64,000 bases of DNA, from contig JAQGDQ010000118.1 of assembly GCA_030141605.1 (NCBI GenBank), forward strand, positions 248,001-312,000, written 5' to 3'. This DNA is from Tubiluchus corallicola (lineage: Eukaryota > Priapulida > Priapulimorpha > Priapulimorphida > Tubiluchidae). Shown in pieces: positions 11,389 to 24,300 of this stretch. The notes under the pieces were generated by a model. The model did no database searches and was not told the DNA's origin. It was given only the letters and a program-made list of their open reading frames with translations. Position 1 is the stretch's first letter. Every line of letters begins with the position of its first letter. Made by a program: the position numbers and the translations under genes.

Positions 11389-14300
11389 AAGTAAATTTGT
11401 AATTTATGTAGGTTATTTTGTTTCAAATACGAGGTTCATAAAACCTATTTACAGTAAGAAGTTAAAATTTACAAAAATTATAAGATAAAATTAATAAAAA
11501 ATATTTACAAGTTGGAAATTTTGTTAAAATGCAGCCAAGCGAATCACTTGTACAATGTTAATTGCCAAAAGTTACGTAATTTTGATATAACCTGAATAAC
11601 TGCGCCAGAGCGATGCTCCACATACGTTAGTACTAACACATGAAAACAAAAATATCCTATGATAGTGCTATCTGTATGGTACTAATAACGATACGGTGTA
11701 CTGTAAGTAGCACAACAAATGCAAACTTTATAATAGTTAATTAGAATCAAATAAATGAATTAATTCGTAAACTTAATTTCTCAAAAAAGTGACGTTTAAC
11801 TCAGTGCAGAAATTTAACATACTTACAGTATATTGAGTTAAGAGTGCCCATAATGACATAACAAGCGTTTGATGTCCAATCAAATTTTTCAGTAAAATAG
11901 TCAAATGGGCACAAGGTCTGAATGTAACAAAAAGCAGATTGCGGCGGATTAGTCACTCCATAAGCGATAATCATCGAACGGGCGTTTTCCTCTTTTCCTG
12001 CAGAATGATAAGCTGTTTACGGGATTAATCGATGGTTCTTGTAATCAGGCCTGACAATCTCAAGTCACTTTCGTTCAAACAATGAGCCATCAGGAAGAAC
12101 AGCTGCAGACGGAGGACTCCATACAGATATGTCGTTTAGTAAGGGGAAAAATTAACATTTCCTCAGAAATAAAACAGCGACAATATAAGATAATGATCTG
12201 GGGCATTGAAATGCTTTAACTGGGTAATTATTTATACACTTCTGACAGCTTCCGTTTTTCAATTGTTCGGAGACATAACCTGCCTTACAAGACAGATTAT
12301 GCAAGCCAGTAAATATAAAACGAATTGATGCCATGAAAAGATGATGTGTAAAATAACACCAGCCACGGGTTGTCCTTCAAAATAGTAATGGTGACGATGA
12401 TTCATCACAACATCTGACCGGTGGTAGATCGACACTTGAGTAAAGCTGACACCTGAGCTGTTTCTGATAAAATGGCGAGACAGTGCGCAGTTACTAAATG
12501 TTAAACTATAGCTACAGTTGGTATCAAAAGTCTTACATCTTGCAAATATTTCATGCCTCCTGAAATTTTAGTTCTTAAATGAGCAAGATACAAAAATCAA
12601 GAGCAAACAGACATTGAAAGCAACAAAGGCAAATGGATCGGTTTTTAATTAGGCAATTAACTGGTAACAACTAACAACTCAATAACAGATTTATTGACAA
12701 ATTTGGTGTTAAAATGTTATTTAGGCCCAATTACTATCATTTATTTTATTTCAGACAATTAAAGTCCATAAAACAAGAATAAAAATAAGGCACAAGTAAA
12801 AAACATAAGCCACCAGGTTTATTATTTCTAGACTACAACAATTATCAAAATACCAAATATCTATTATAAAAAAAAGCTATGAAAATTTTCGCACTGGGTA
12901 GATAAAATGTGACATTTTAAAAAAAATTTGTCCTAACATAATTAATTAATCAAAAGAAAACGCCTGCCGACTCAGTGTATGACTTTCTCATTTCAAACCT
13001 ATTGCACTGCTTACAAAATTTTAGTTTAACGAGTCCTCTAGGTCACCTGAGTTCGAGTCAGGGTCTTTTACATTCTCCTGATATTTTAACAGGGTACCAT
13101 ATGTCTAAAAGAGCAAATACGTTACACAGATGATGACTTTGTTCCTGTGATAACGTGCGGAATTCGTCAACGCTACACTCTAGTAGTTAAATTTTGCTGA
13201 ATTATATAGCTAATCATAGCTTGAAATGATATATTAATTAAAATCAATAAGAGCATTGATCAGCCTCCATAAGGACGACGGTGCTGATCATGATGATAGT
13301 GAAAACTTTATGACACTGCTGGTAAAACCTAACATTTCAATTTTCTAAAAGATAAACATTTAAAGTAAATCTATTTTTAGTCTCTAGGCCATACAATCCC
13401 TTCAACCCTGACTTTTTTAGAAAAAACTGGAGACTACATTTCACACCATATAAGTGGCCTCAGGAAGTTATGAGGTAAATCAAGCAAAATCAGTAAACAA
13501 TCGTTCACAGCATGTCCATATCTACTAGTGAGTACATGTATTATCAACACCACGTGACGTTCTGCTACAAGTATATCGTTTCTTCACAAATATGAGTCTT
13601 GTTTTTTGAAAAACTTTTGTCTGTCATGTGACCACCTAAGCATAGACTTTGCGCTTAAAAAGGTAAGTTCCATTTCCATAACTTAAATGATGTCAACAAC
13701 TGACGTACCAAATTTTAGATACCACTTAGTGATTTCAACTAGTGTACAAGTGTCCAGACTGAACTAAACGATCTACATGGAGTTCACTGGAACCTACGAC
13801 GGCGATCACCTGATATTTGTTTATAGCACTGAAATAAAGATCTTTAAATTACGTATATGATATATTTTAGACAACATCAAAACTATGACAATTTCAAAAC
13901 TCAGTAATAAAGTTTTTTTCTCTATTTCACACAGGTATTAAAACTATTACGTGCATCCTTCCTCTTTCAAATTCTACATTCACAAACTTGTAGACATGCA
14001 CGAAATTTTGGAAATGCTTCTTATTTTCAGCTATGTCTTTACTGTCATTTCAAGATTTCACAAACAGAGAGCCAGAGCCAGTAGAAAATGTTACATAAAA
14101 CACTTGTAAATAAGTAAATACATATAAAAGAGTTTTATTCAAATTTAAAACGGGAAAGATCATATTGCGTGATTTGTAAAACACAATCAATAAAATTTCA
14201 ATTTGAAGCCATTTTTAAATTATGTTTAAATCACCCAATTATATCCATTAACTAAATTAATTAAGTGTCGAAAACAATTAGGATAATCTGACCTAGTCAT

Positions 14301-15855
14301 TGCCTCCATTACAAGATTACATACAGCAGCAGCTGCTGATCCACACACGTTATTACGATAGCGGCGCAGCAGAATTCTACCACAGATCACTTACACGTTT
14401 ATTATCCTCTCTATGCATGTGCTATGAACGTCTTGCAACACTAAACACTGAAGCCTGCACACGTAACAGCAAGCACTGCTGCTTAGATCATCACAAATAA
14501 TCATTAACAGGCTTCCGCAACTAGAGTTCTCTACATTACATTATCATTTACTCGAGCAGGGAATTCACGTGGGAACGTGTAATTCAGCACACATGATGTT
14601 CATCACGTTGAAATATTTATGCCAAGTTTTGTTGTCGTCGTGTTAGAATTTCTACAGATCGAGCAAGTAAACTTCACTTGCTTGATTTTGTAATACACAC
14701 CCAACAAAATCGAGTAGTTTAGCAGCAAGACACTTCGTCAATAAGTGCAAGCAGTTACTTAAAGAAAGGTGCATGTCTTCTGGAAAGTTACGTTTATTTC
14801 TCTCATTTGCAAAAAATGCCAGAAGGATTTATTAATAAAGCTGCAATAAGTGCCTCGTGTAATTAGTAAAATCACTTTAAAGTCGCGATCACTTCATGCT
14901 TGGGCGCTCTCATTTTGAACACCCATTCTTCTTCCAATGACGTCAGTCGCTTTGAAGAAAAGTAGCACACTATCAATCTTCGTCTAAAGTATAATAAGTT
15001 TTTACAAAAACATTAGATAGCTGATTTTGTAACATTTTTTGCGTATTAGGTAAGCTGCAGAAGTTTCAATTAGTTTAAGCCTCGCGCTCACGGAAAGTCA
15101 CGAAGTTCCCCAGTTACATGAAACTTTCAAACGTATGGCGGTAACCGCAATGGTTGAAAATTTCTATTCAGAGGTAGTATTGTAGAATTGAGGTAGTATT
15201 GTAGATTTATTCTTTATAGAAAGTTTTATGCAAATTTCTTTGTTATGTTCTTCTAAGTTTAAGTGATAACGATAAGTGATGACTTGTTCTTTCCTTTAAA
15301 GGAAATCTGGAGCCAATCTTAAAATGTAGATCAAAACAATATACTCTTTAAAATATTGAAAGAGGACATGCTATTTTTTCAAGAATGATGGGCACAAACG
15401 CTTGCATTTTGGAAATGAGTTGCACATAAAACAAGCACTGTACCTCTCAGCCCAGAAGTGCTCGTTTGTGACGTAGTGCACACGCATTCGAGAGCTTATG
15501 CGTGATCACAGCGTTAAATTTTAAATTTGAATTTTTATCTTAAACCTTGTTGACTTTTAGTATAACACACTGTATCTCCTACAGTAGCACTGTACTTCAA
15601 TTTTTGCTTTTGCAAACACGTGCTACACACTAATAGAATGATTTTGCTGTTGAAAATTATGTTCATTTGTGATGTCATCAATAGTTGTGCTCGCCCGCAG
15701 CTTAACTAAGATTTTAATCTATTATTTAATTATCAGAATTGCTTTTGCGGAATTATTGGTGTTAAACTGTATATACTTTTTACTGTACTTCAAAATGGGG
15801 TAGGATATGAAAAATCATTCTGTTTTCCTTTAAAGAAAAAAATGTCAATTAATAT
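11389..15855. other. Non-coding stretch, no gene seen
   Basis: AT-rich. A duplicated 16-mer, GAGGTAGTATTGTAGA, occurs at about 15172-15206. A hairpin with arms GATCAGC and GCTGATC lies at 13259-13290. Short frames at 12152-12334 and 14300-14500 have no recognised domain. Confidence 0.5.
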
Positions 15856-16260
15856 CAATAATACGTATTCCTCGTTTTCCAGTTGTACCCATGAATCATT
15901 TTACAGAATACAAGCAAATAAGTTGACACAGACTCTTCAAAATTTATAGGAAGTTTGCCCCATTATGTCCAAAACTCCAACGAAAATGTATTTCAACATC
16001 AGTCGTGCAGTAAATTTTTTGCTTCACAGGTTTAATCAAACAATCAATCAGTCAGTCAAGTAATCGATCAAATCAATCAATCGCTCAATCAATAATGCGT
16101 ATTCCTCATCTCTTCTAGTTCTACCAATGAATCACTTTATAGAATACAAACAAGTTGATACAGGCTCCCCAAAATTTATGGGAAATTTACCTCCTTATGT
16201 TCATAACTCCAAATAAAATTTATTTCACCAGTGCAATAATTTTTTTGCTGGACATGTGAT
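15856..16260. repeat. Tandem duplication with 234-bp period
   Basis: Two diverged copies of a segment beginning CAATAATRCGTATTCCTC, at 15856 and 16090. They share GAATCAYTTTAYAGAATACAAR and the end TTTTTTGCT. An AATC/GATC-rich simple stretch (about 16030-16092) separates them. Confidence 0.85.
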
Positions 16261-17494
16261 ATCCAATAAAAACCGTATGTAACGGCCAAGCAACTTTTTT
16301 CAGCCGATTTTTTTATAGACGAAATGCTGACAATGAATAAAAAACACAAACATAATCTTTATTTCATTACAAGGTAAGTAACAGACACACTGCACGAAAT
16401 ACAGAAAAACTAACTTAAAAATATTGCGAAGAAAGAGCCGTAGGAGGCCAAAATTTATGTTATTGATACTGATAGCTGCCTTAGTTATTTTCGGTGGCAT
16501 TGAACCACTGAACTGTGCATCGAATGAATGTATAAGAAAAAAGTGCTTCTAATAATACACTAAAAACTTGCGTATTCACGTCAGTTAGGGATCCAAAAAG
16601 AAAAAGATGTTAAAACGTGTGAAGCGTTTTGCTAGCCACTTGTGTTCAAAAATGGGCGGACTTTGATTGTAGAGGAATGCACAGAAAAATACAATTTGTA
16701 CATTGATCTAACAAAAATCGTAACGTGTCATGGCCATCCAAGAGATCCACAATTGCCTTTCGATTTTCTCGATTGGGAGTTCTGTTTTCTTCATTTTGTT
16801 TGCTAGGGCGTGAATAGTTGAGCTTTCACTCTTTCGATAAAAATCACGTGCACACATTGTTTGAACATAACAACAGTTGTGAGCGAACGAAAATATTACT
16901 GCATGTTCTGATGCGTACATTTTCCTGATGATTTTTAGCGGTGCGCTAATTTAAACTGCAGGCGTATTTGCCTCTTCATTTTTAAATAAAACATTTAGAA
17001 TAGTTTAAACTATTTTAGCTATAGCTTCAACTTGTTTCAGTCAAATTATTGCGATTTGATTGCACAGATTTGCTTTAAAGTCAAACTAAACCCTCACTGT
17101 AATATAAGCTTTTACAACTTAAATACCTGCTCTCAATTTATTTATCATAAACTTACTGCAAAGCTTGTTTCTTTTGATTTTTATCGCTTCGTTGTTAGCA
17201 GTATTAAATTTGAAGAACCACCATTTTTCGTTGGGCGAGACTAATGACGTTATGAGTACACTCACGAAGTCACCAAAGATCGGTAAACAAACATGGGTAA
17301 CCAAAGACGTTTTCTGCACTACGTATGTCATTCTCGCTCGCTCGCGGAAGACGCGAAACATGGCAATCTTTACGGCAATGAACGCGTTCGAAATTGCCAG
17401 AAAAAGGCAAGTTGCAAGTCTCTTTTGTTTAATCATCCTTTCGAATTCTTTGTGTAATCATAATAACTAGCCAAACCCCACAAAAAGAATTTTG

Positions 17495-18062
17495 TGCACA
17501 AATCAACACACAACCCACACCACACCACTCCACCTCATCACACCACACTGCACCACACCATACCACTCCACCTCATCGCACCACACAATACCACCACACC
17601 GCACCACACCATACCACCTACACACCACACCACTCACACCATACCACTCCACCACATCACACCACACTGCACCACACCATACCACTGCACCACCCACCCG
17701 CCTACACACCACACCATACCACTCCACCACATCACACCACATCGCACCACACCATACCACTGCAGCACACCGCACCACCCACACACCACACCACCCACAC
17801 CATACCACTCCACCACATCACACCACACCGCACCACACCATACCACTGCAGCACACCGCACCACCCAAACACCACACCACACCACCCACACCATACGACT
17901 CCACCACATCACACCACACTGCACCACAACACCCACCCACCCACACACCACGCCACCCACTCCATACCACACTACCCACCCCACACACCCTATCACCCCA
18001 CCACACCATCCATAGCACAACACACAAAGCACACCACCACCACACCACATCAAATCCACCAC
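17495..18062. repeat. CCACAC-type minisatellite with extreme strand asymmetry
   Basis: About 570 bp of A and C on the plus strand with sparse T and very little G, built from words such as CACCACACCATACCACTCCA. Higher-order units of about 55-65 bp are visible (CCACATCACACCACAC followed by GCACCACACCATACCACT). All long Thr/His/Pro frames and the Val/Trp/Cys frames opposite come from this repeat. Confidence 0.95.
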
Positions 18063-18469
18063 CTCACGTGGTGATCATGATGTTGATGATGATGATGATG
18101 ATGGTGGCAACGATGACGACACCTATAGCACAAGCACCAACAGCACAGCATTACAACAAAACCATTCCAAACATTTTTCACAAAGTTGAAACTATGTGCT
18201 ATAATATAATAAATAGCAAAGGCCCCGCAAAAGATTTTGCGTATAAATACACGTGTAATCAATAATACGCGAACATCCTACCTAGTCCACATTTATAACG
18301 CAAAGCCCGTAACATCATGCCTACTGTTTGTTTAACTAACGCAAAGCCTGTAGCAGCTTTTTGCTGAATTAAAGCTATAAGATTATAGACAGAGTACAAT
18401 GGATGACGTCACAACAATGCCTTTGCGTCAGCCGTTTTCTAAGTGAAAATTGCCGAAAATAGAACTCCT

Positions 18470-18975
18470 AACTAACTCGTCGGTACTCCTCTCGGTGGAC
18501 CTGCCCTAACATATATCCCACATCATCGTGTAGCCCCGTTCTTCCTCTTTCTGATGAGCTATATATCTCCTTCCGAGAGTCCCACCGGGCGCCGCTAGAA
18601 CGTTTTTCCCGCATGCTGTTTGGTCAAAATTTCGAAAAAGTCGCGAGTTGGGTCCGGAAAAACGCCCGTTGCGGGGCGCCCTGGCCCTCTCTGGAATTCT
18701 AAATATGCCTACTACACCCACCGCTGAACGGGCTATCTATCCATACCCAGCACCCCCCTCAGCCCGTTCCCGTTCTCTACATCTCAGCCGTATAACTTTT
18801 ACAAAAAACGGCCGAAAAAGGGCCATTTTTGGAGGTTTTTCGCCCCCCGTTCCTCCCGGTGGGCCCCATTCGAAAAATAAACCATCAATGGCACGACACT
18901 AGATCGAGACCTTTCGTTTGATATATAGATCGCCGCAAATGGTGCTCTCGTCCGGGCTGTAGCCTCGAATCTTAT
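18470..18975. other. GC-rich island of atypical composition
   Basis: About 500 bp unlike the surrounding AT-rich DNA, with CGGGCGCCGC, GCGGGGCGCCC, GGCCGAAAAAGGGCC and CCGGTGGGCCCC. The right edge falls into a TA run at about 18974-19005. No transposase, convincing ORF or terminal inverted repeats were recognised; the frames at 18506-18721 and 18648-18902 look incidental. It may be a dispersed repeat, a decayed mobile element or foreign DNA. Confidence 0.5.
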
Positions 18976-19993
18976 ATATATATAAATAAATATATATATA
19001 TACCAAGAATATTAATATAAGAGATGGGTTTAAAAACTACAATGTCTGTTGGTGTTATATAGGCCTTTAAAAGCTTTTATGCTGATGGAACTCAGATATT
19101 AATTTACTGCATCACTGTCACAGAAACATTTTTATATTCTCTGCTTCTTTCCTACAAAACGTCAAACGTCATTTAAAACAAATCTGTCAATCTCTGTGCA
19201 ATAAATAATAGCGTACTGCGCATACAGACCAGTGAGTGTAGACCATGCAGACCTACCATAACAATTAACGCCGAGAAAGCGCAAGAGTTAGATGTTTACT
19301 ACGCTGGTGAACATGCACCAAACGAAGCGAGTAATTGTCACTTTTTCCGTGTACATTCTATAAATATTACACCCAAGGTGTCAAATCCTGAACCTGAATC
19401 CGTCCCTTCCTGTAGAATACAAATAATGTGAGCATTGTAATTTTCATCCCTGGTGCACATCACGTCTGTGTAATTCGACCAGATAATGCGCGCGAAGGAA
19501 TTTCACAGTGAACAAATTCCAAGCTTGCGCTCGCAGAAAAACAAGCGGCGCGTGTATGCCGTGTAGTGGAGGGTTAAGAGTTTTATACCAGTCACTGGTA
19601 ATCAATTACTTGAACTGGATTTCTGAATCACTCAATAAATATTAGAGGACTGACAGCGCTGGCTGAAACCTAGCGTACAGACAGGCAGCTAAGTACCTAA
19701 CTGACAGGGCTTCCTTGCTGCGGCCGGCAAAGTGTCAATATTTAATTGAGATGTTTTCACGTCTATGCACAGAGGAGGAATTAGTTAAATGAGTTAAACA
19801 ATGAAGGTTTTAAAAACTTACGAGCTATCATGTCTTATTAAACCTACCATAGTTATAAACTAGTTGATAATGAAGCACGAAATAGGTGAGCCGTGATCGT
19901 GTAAAATTTACCATATTTTTTGCACAAAAGAGATTGATCCCTGGTATTCAGCCTTGGTCTAGAAAATCACGACATACGATTTTTATAGAAAAA

Positions 19994-20173
19994 ATGGAAG
20001 CCATTGTTTCAACAGAGCACATTTTGGATCTGGCAAGAAGTGCGGAAACCCCAAGGGTTGGTCATGTTGCTGTCGTTGTTGTCATATTTATCGTTGCTGC
20101 ACATTTATCTTTGAAAGCTATCGCAGGCTACAGTTTTCATCGTAGAAGGCTGAAATTTTGCAAGAAGAGATAA
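19994..20173 (+). CDS. Possible 59-residue membrane microprotein (weak)
   Basis: ATG in a favourable AAAAATGG context, 59 codons, TAA stop. The predicted peptide has a polar N-terminus (MEAIVSTEHILDLARSAE), one hydrophobic segment of about 15 residues (VAVVVVIFIVAA, residues 25-36) and a strongly basic C-terminus (HRRRLKFCKKR), which fits a single-pass topology with the C-terminus inside. No family was recognised and no homology could be tested. An ORF of this size is expected by chance in 64 kb, so this is only a candidate. Confidence 0.15.
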   Translation: MEAIVSTEHILDLARSAETPRVGHVAVVVVIFIVAAHLSLKAIAGYSFHRRRLKFCKKR

Positions 20174-21544
20174 ATAACAACTCACTTAAACTGCAACATC
20201 ATTTTTTTTCTAAAAAAAACATTTGGTCATTTTTTTCTAATAACATGTTCCGTTTGGCACAGTTTACCAGAAACTGTAGATGATGCACCATTGGTAGAAG
20301 TTCAAAATGCAAACCTCTTTAAACAGCGATTGAAAAATTGAAATGTGTCAATCTAAATGCGTTCTTAGTATTTAACGTGCATATGTCAGAAGCGTTTGCT
20401 CTTTGTGTCTCACCTACACCGCTCCTCATTATTACGTTGCTTTTTTGCGTGTATACACGTTAACGTGTGTTATATGTTTTTAGATGATGCTACAACTTCC
20501 TCACTGACATATATGCGTATGTATATGTTTATATTTTAATGTATATTGCTTATTTTTTATAAAGTATGTAAACTAAACTACACTAAAACTACTGACCGGT
20601 GATTACTGCACAGACTGTAATGGAGTCCAATTTTTCAGCTTCTTAAGAGGACCCAGTAAACGTCGTGGTGTTTTTCATTTTAATGTACAAATGGACTTGC
20701 AACAACATTTGTACTTGCAACAACAGTGTGTATTCTAATTTCTACGAAAAACTGATTTCATGACAAAATTGACAATGGTGTCAATTCGCTTCCGATAATT
20801 TTCTATTGCAATCCATTAACCTTATAGACTAGGACAGGCCGGGACAAAATACTGCACTGTTTCTTTAGGGACACCATGTATTTGTTCTCATAATTACGTA
20901 ACTCTTAAACGTTCCAAGAGCTTTCGTATAACAACCCTAAAAATATCAAAACAAGTTCCTGGATGACATTTCACTGTGGCGTGTGTTCGAGTAGTCAAAA
21001 ACTTGAACAAGTAATTTACAACTGGTAATCCTTACTTTTTCGAATTAGTAGCAGATAAAAGCATCGAGTTAACATTAGCACGCGATTAGTCAGTAATTAG
21101 TAGTTTATTTGCAAGCGCGTACTAGTTTTCATCACTTCATTAGTCTGAAGGATTCAATTCAATTTGCGATGAAGTCTTGGACCCGAGTTAGATTTACTCA
21201 AACGCTTTTACCACAAACTCGGAAAGAATGTTTTTCAAGCAAGCTAACAGACAACAATAACGATGACTGGAAAGAGAAGTGTAAACAAAGACAACAGCAG
21301 ATAACTAGAGACAGCGGAAGAACGAGCAACTCGCTAGCTTCTGCGCGAAAATTTACACGCCGGTTTCACAGCTGGCTGAAAAAACAAACTGCAACAAGCG
21401 TTTAAAGCTCTCTCATACACACGTGTTGTCAGAGTCAACATAGCTCACGCTAGCGAGGCTAAATCTAAGGTAACATCATAAATGTGTACTAAGAGTAACC
21501 TCAAGACAAATTCTTGTGTAGCCCAAAACCAGATCAATTTTTTC

Positions 21545-21640
21545 GTGTCATGTAGACCTACGAGGCTAACAATATTACAATATTATTATTACTATTATTA
21601 TTATTATATATATATATATATATATATATAGTATATATAT
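21545..21640. repeat. ATT and AT microsatellite
   Basis: ATT repeats at about 21575-21606 running into an AT dinucleotide repeat to about 21640. Confidence 0.9.
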
Positions 21641-21675
21641 GACAATTTTAATCAGGAATACATCTTATTAAATGT

Positions 21676-21753
21676 TTAGCATGTGTTACTTCGTAGTCTA
21701 TATCATACATGTATGTTATAGCGTCTACGAAGTAACACGTGCTATTATGCTAA
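21676..21753. repeat. Imperfect palindrome, about 78 bp
   Basis: The left arm TTAGCATGTGTTACTTCGTA is matched by TACGAAGTAACACGTGCTAT plus TATGCTAA on the right, with a TATATCATACATGTATGTTATA centre that is itself nearly palindromic. It is consistent with a short MITE or foldback remnant next to the AT repeat. Confidence 0.8.
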
Positions 21754-23764
21754 GTATATATACAGGGTTTCTAACTTCCTATAAAGAATTTTAACAATAA
21801 TTCCGAAAGTTTTGCTTTTGTACACAATATAAAGAATAAGCAAGTCAATTGCAACATACCAAGTGCCTACCAAATTCACAATGCCTCACTGAGATCACCT
21901 CTACTTGGTTACTGATAACTGAATAGAAAATTAATAATATAATTATAATAATGATGATGCCGATGATGATAATGACAATGATGATGATGATCATAATAAT
22001 AACAATAACAATAGTGATAAATAGTCGTACATCTTGACTACCAATTCTTTCAAGTTTCACATTAATAAAATTTAAAGTTGTAAACACATTTTGCAGACAC
22101 CAACAAAACAAACAATAATTAGTGGTCGAATGATGATAAAGGCAGAAAAAAAGATCTACAAAAGCAACTGATTATTCCGCAAAAAACTAAAAGCAATCGC
22201 TGTTGATATGCGTTTTAAAAGACTAAACTGGGCCAATTAAACAAATACAACTAAAAGTTCTGAATGACATTCAACTATCGTGAATTCCTGATAGCTCGCT
22301 ACTCCGCGCGCACCTTTTCCTGCCTCTCAACCTGCTACTGAACAATGTTATCGAACAGGTGTACAAAAACTTCACATACCACTTGCGATAAATTCTCATT
22401 CATCAAAATATGTTAAAATATGGAGGTGGCAAGTTCACTGCGATCATGAAAACAACATGATTTCTTCACGTAAAACAGTAATTATTGCACACTTAACGTA
22501 CGTTATAAATGGCTCACTTTTCCCTTTTAAATTTTTAAGTATGTTCGCTTGCTGATCCTTTCGTTCCGTACGTAAATAGTTAAAGTGTACAAACAGTGCA
22601 ATTATATTTATTTTTCACTGGTTAGAATGATACTAACGTTGTTCATTAACAATAATTTTAATTGTACAAAGTACAGTGAGCTTACCTCACTATTTGCTGT
22701 TAAAATGTGGATGTATACGGTAATTTCTGAACGTGTAACGAGCAGTTTTTGTATATAGTATTACTAAAGTTCATTACAAAGCGCAAAGTGATTTACTAAA
22801 TATTTGTTAGTTACAGTACTATATTTATTTACGTCACGTACGAAAATTAATACTTCTGAAATCTATCGGCTGTGAGTGGTGAAGTCGTGGGTACTACGAC
22901 ATTCTGGATTTGACAATCGTTTTGTGCTTTTAGTATTTAATTATGAATCTATACTGTAGCATACATTCCCAGTAAATGTTAGTGACCACTACCAATAAGA
23001 TCAGTAAGAGAGAAAGTTCACACCCACTCTCAACTGGATACTGAGCACATTACCTTGAATGCTCTGTGCTCGTTAGCACACCGTAAATTTTAAACAGGAA
23101 ATTTACACTCTAATGTTCACAATACCGCTATTTTGATGAAGGCGACGGATAACATGAAGACCACTGGTCACACAAATGATCGCACGTGTCGCACATAATT
23201 TGCACAGTCCTTCGTAATTAGTTTGTACAAATGTACACAGTTTACAAACATGCAAACTTGTCTTTAAAATATTAGGCAAAAAATAATAATTTGCATATGG
23301 CAAATTATCAGAAATTATCAATGTGAGCATCATTAAGCTTCAGGTTTTGATACGGACTAATTTAATGTCAAGCTACTTGCCCTATTTTCTGTCATAATCA
23401 GCGCAAAAATGCACTTGAATATGACTCGTTTTTACATACAATTAAACACTAAACATGAAATTCATATTATAATTAGATATACGTCTGCAAATTACTTGCA
23501 CATAGAAGAAAAACCAGCACGAATTCAATCAAACCATTCGTCGCCTGGCTCACTTTACCACGACATTTTTTACTGCTTGAATTCACTTCAAAGAGCTCAC
23601 TTGGAATTCACTGATAAAATAGAATTATTTTCTGGCCAGGCAAACAAGCAAAGTTTTGTTTTTGTTTTAAACAACTCGTACTTCATTGAGGTATAACGGC
23701 AAAGTTAACTGCGACAGCAATAGAGGTACTCTTGTACAGGTACCAGCGGCAAACTTATCAAGTA

Positions 23765-24300
23765 GCCTATTTCATAACATAACATAACATAACATAACAT
23801 AAGATAACATAATTTATTATCACCTACAAAGAAATCAAAAAGTGCGTGTAACAAAATTTTACAGTACGTCTTCCACGTATAAAATTTTAAAGTCACGCAT
23901 CACGATTAGTAATACAGTTACAGTTAATTACAAATTCATTATTTGGTGAGATGGGGTATAGATACCTTTCAAAATTGTTCATTAGGTCCCCGTCTTTACG
24001 AACAGGTATGTCAGAGTAAATGTTCATAATACCGACCATATGACTGTCTAGTCTATTTTTGAAAGAATTTACATTAGTTGCTGAAACTACAATCGATTCC
24101 ATACATTAATAAACGTCAGAGCAAAAACGTTACACGAGTTCCATATTGCTCTGAGTTCTTGGCATTCTATACAGTTCAAGAATGTTTCCACGAGTTAAGG
24201 GGACGAATGTCGCGTCGGAAGCGAAGAATAGATCAAAGTCTACAGTTACTATACCGTGGACAACTTTCGTATAAAAACTCCGGCTCCAGAGTTAACAGTA
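23765..24300 (-). mobile_element. CR1/L2-like LINE 3' relic with pentanucleotide tail
   Basis: Minus-strand remains of a LINE reverse-transcriptase C-terminus. The pieces TRGNILELYRMPRTQ, NVWNRL and NVNSFKNRLDSHM follow the family order (TRGHxxKLY ... NxWNxLP ... VNSFKNRLD). At least one frameshift lies between NVWNRL and VVSATNV, and there are in-frame stops upstream. The element ends in a TTATG tandem tail, visible on the plus strand as CATAACATAA repeats at about 23777-23815, preceded by a GATAATAAAT word. Inactive. Confidence 0.8.

Noticed and set aside
12152-12334. Cys-containing minus-strand frame considered as an EGF-like exon
   Set aside because: Only one C-x-x-C and no EGF spacing.
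13020-13075. tRNA-like T-arm CCTGA-GTTCGAG-TCAGG
   Set aside because: No matching acceptor stem, D-arm or anticodon arm upstream, and no A box; at most a decayed tRNA-derived repeat.
17492-18265. 257-residue Thr/His/Pro-rich open frame
   Set aside because: Generated by the CCACAC minisatellite; all frames on both strands are open there.
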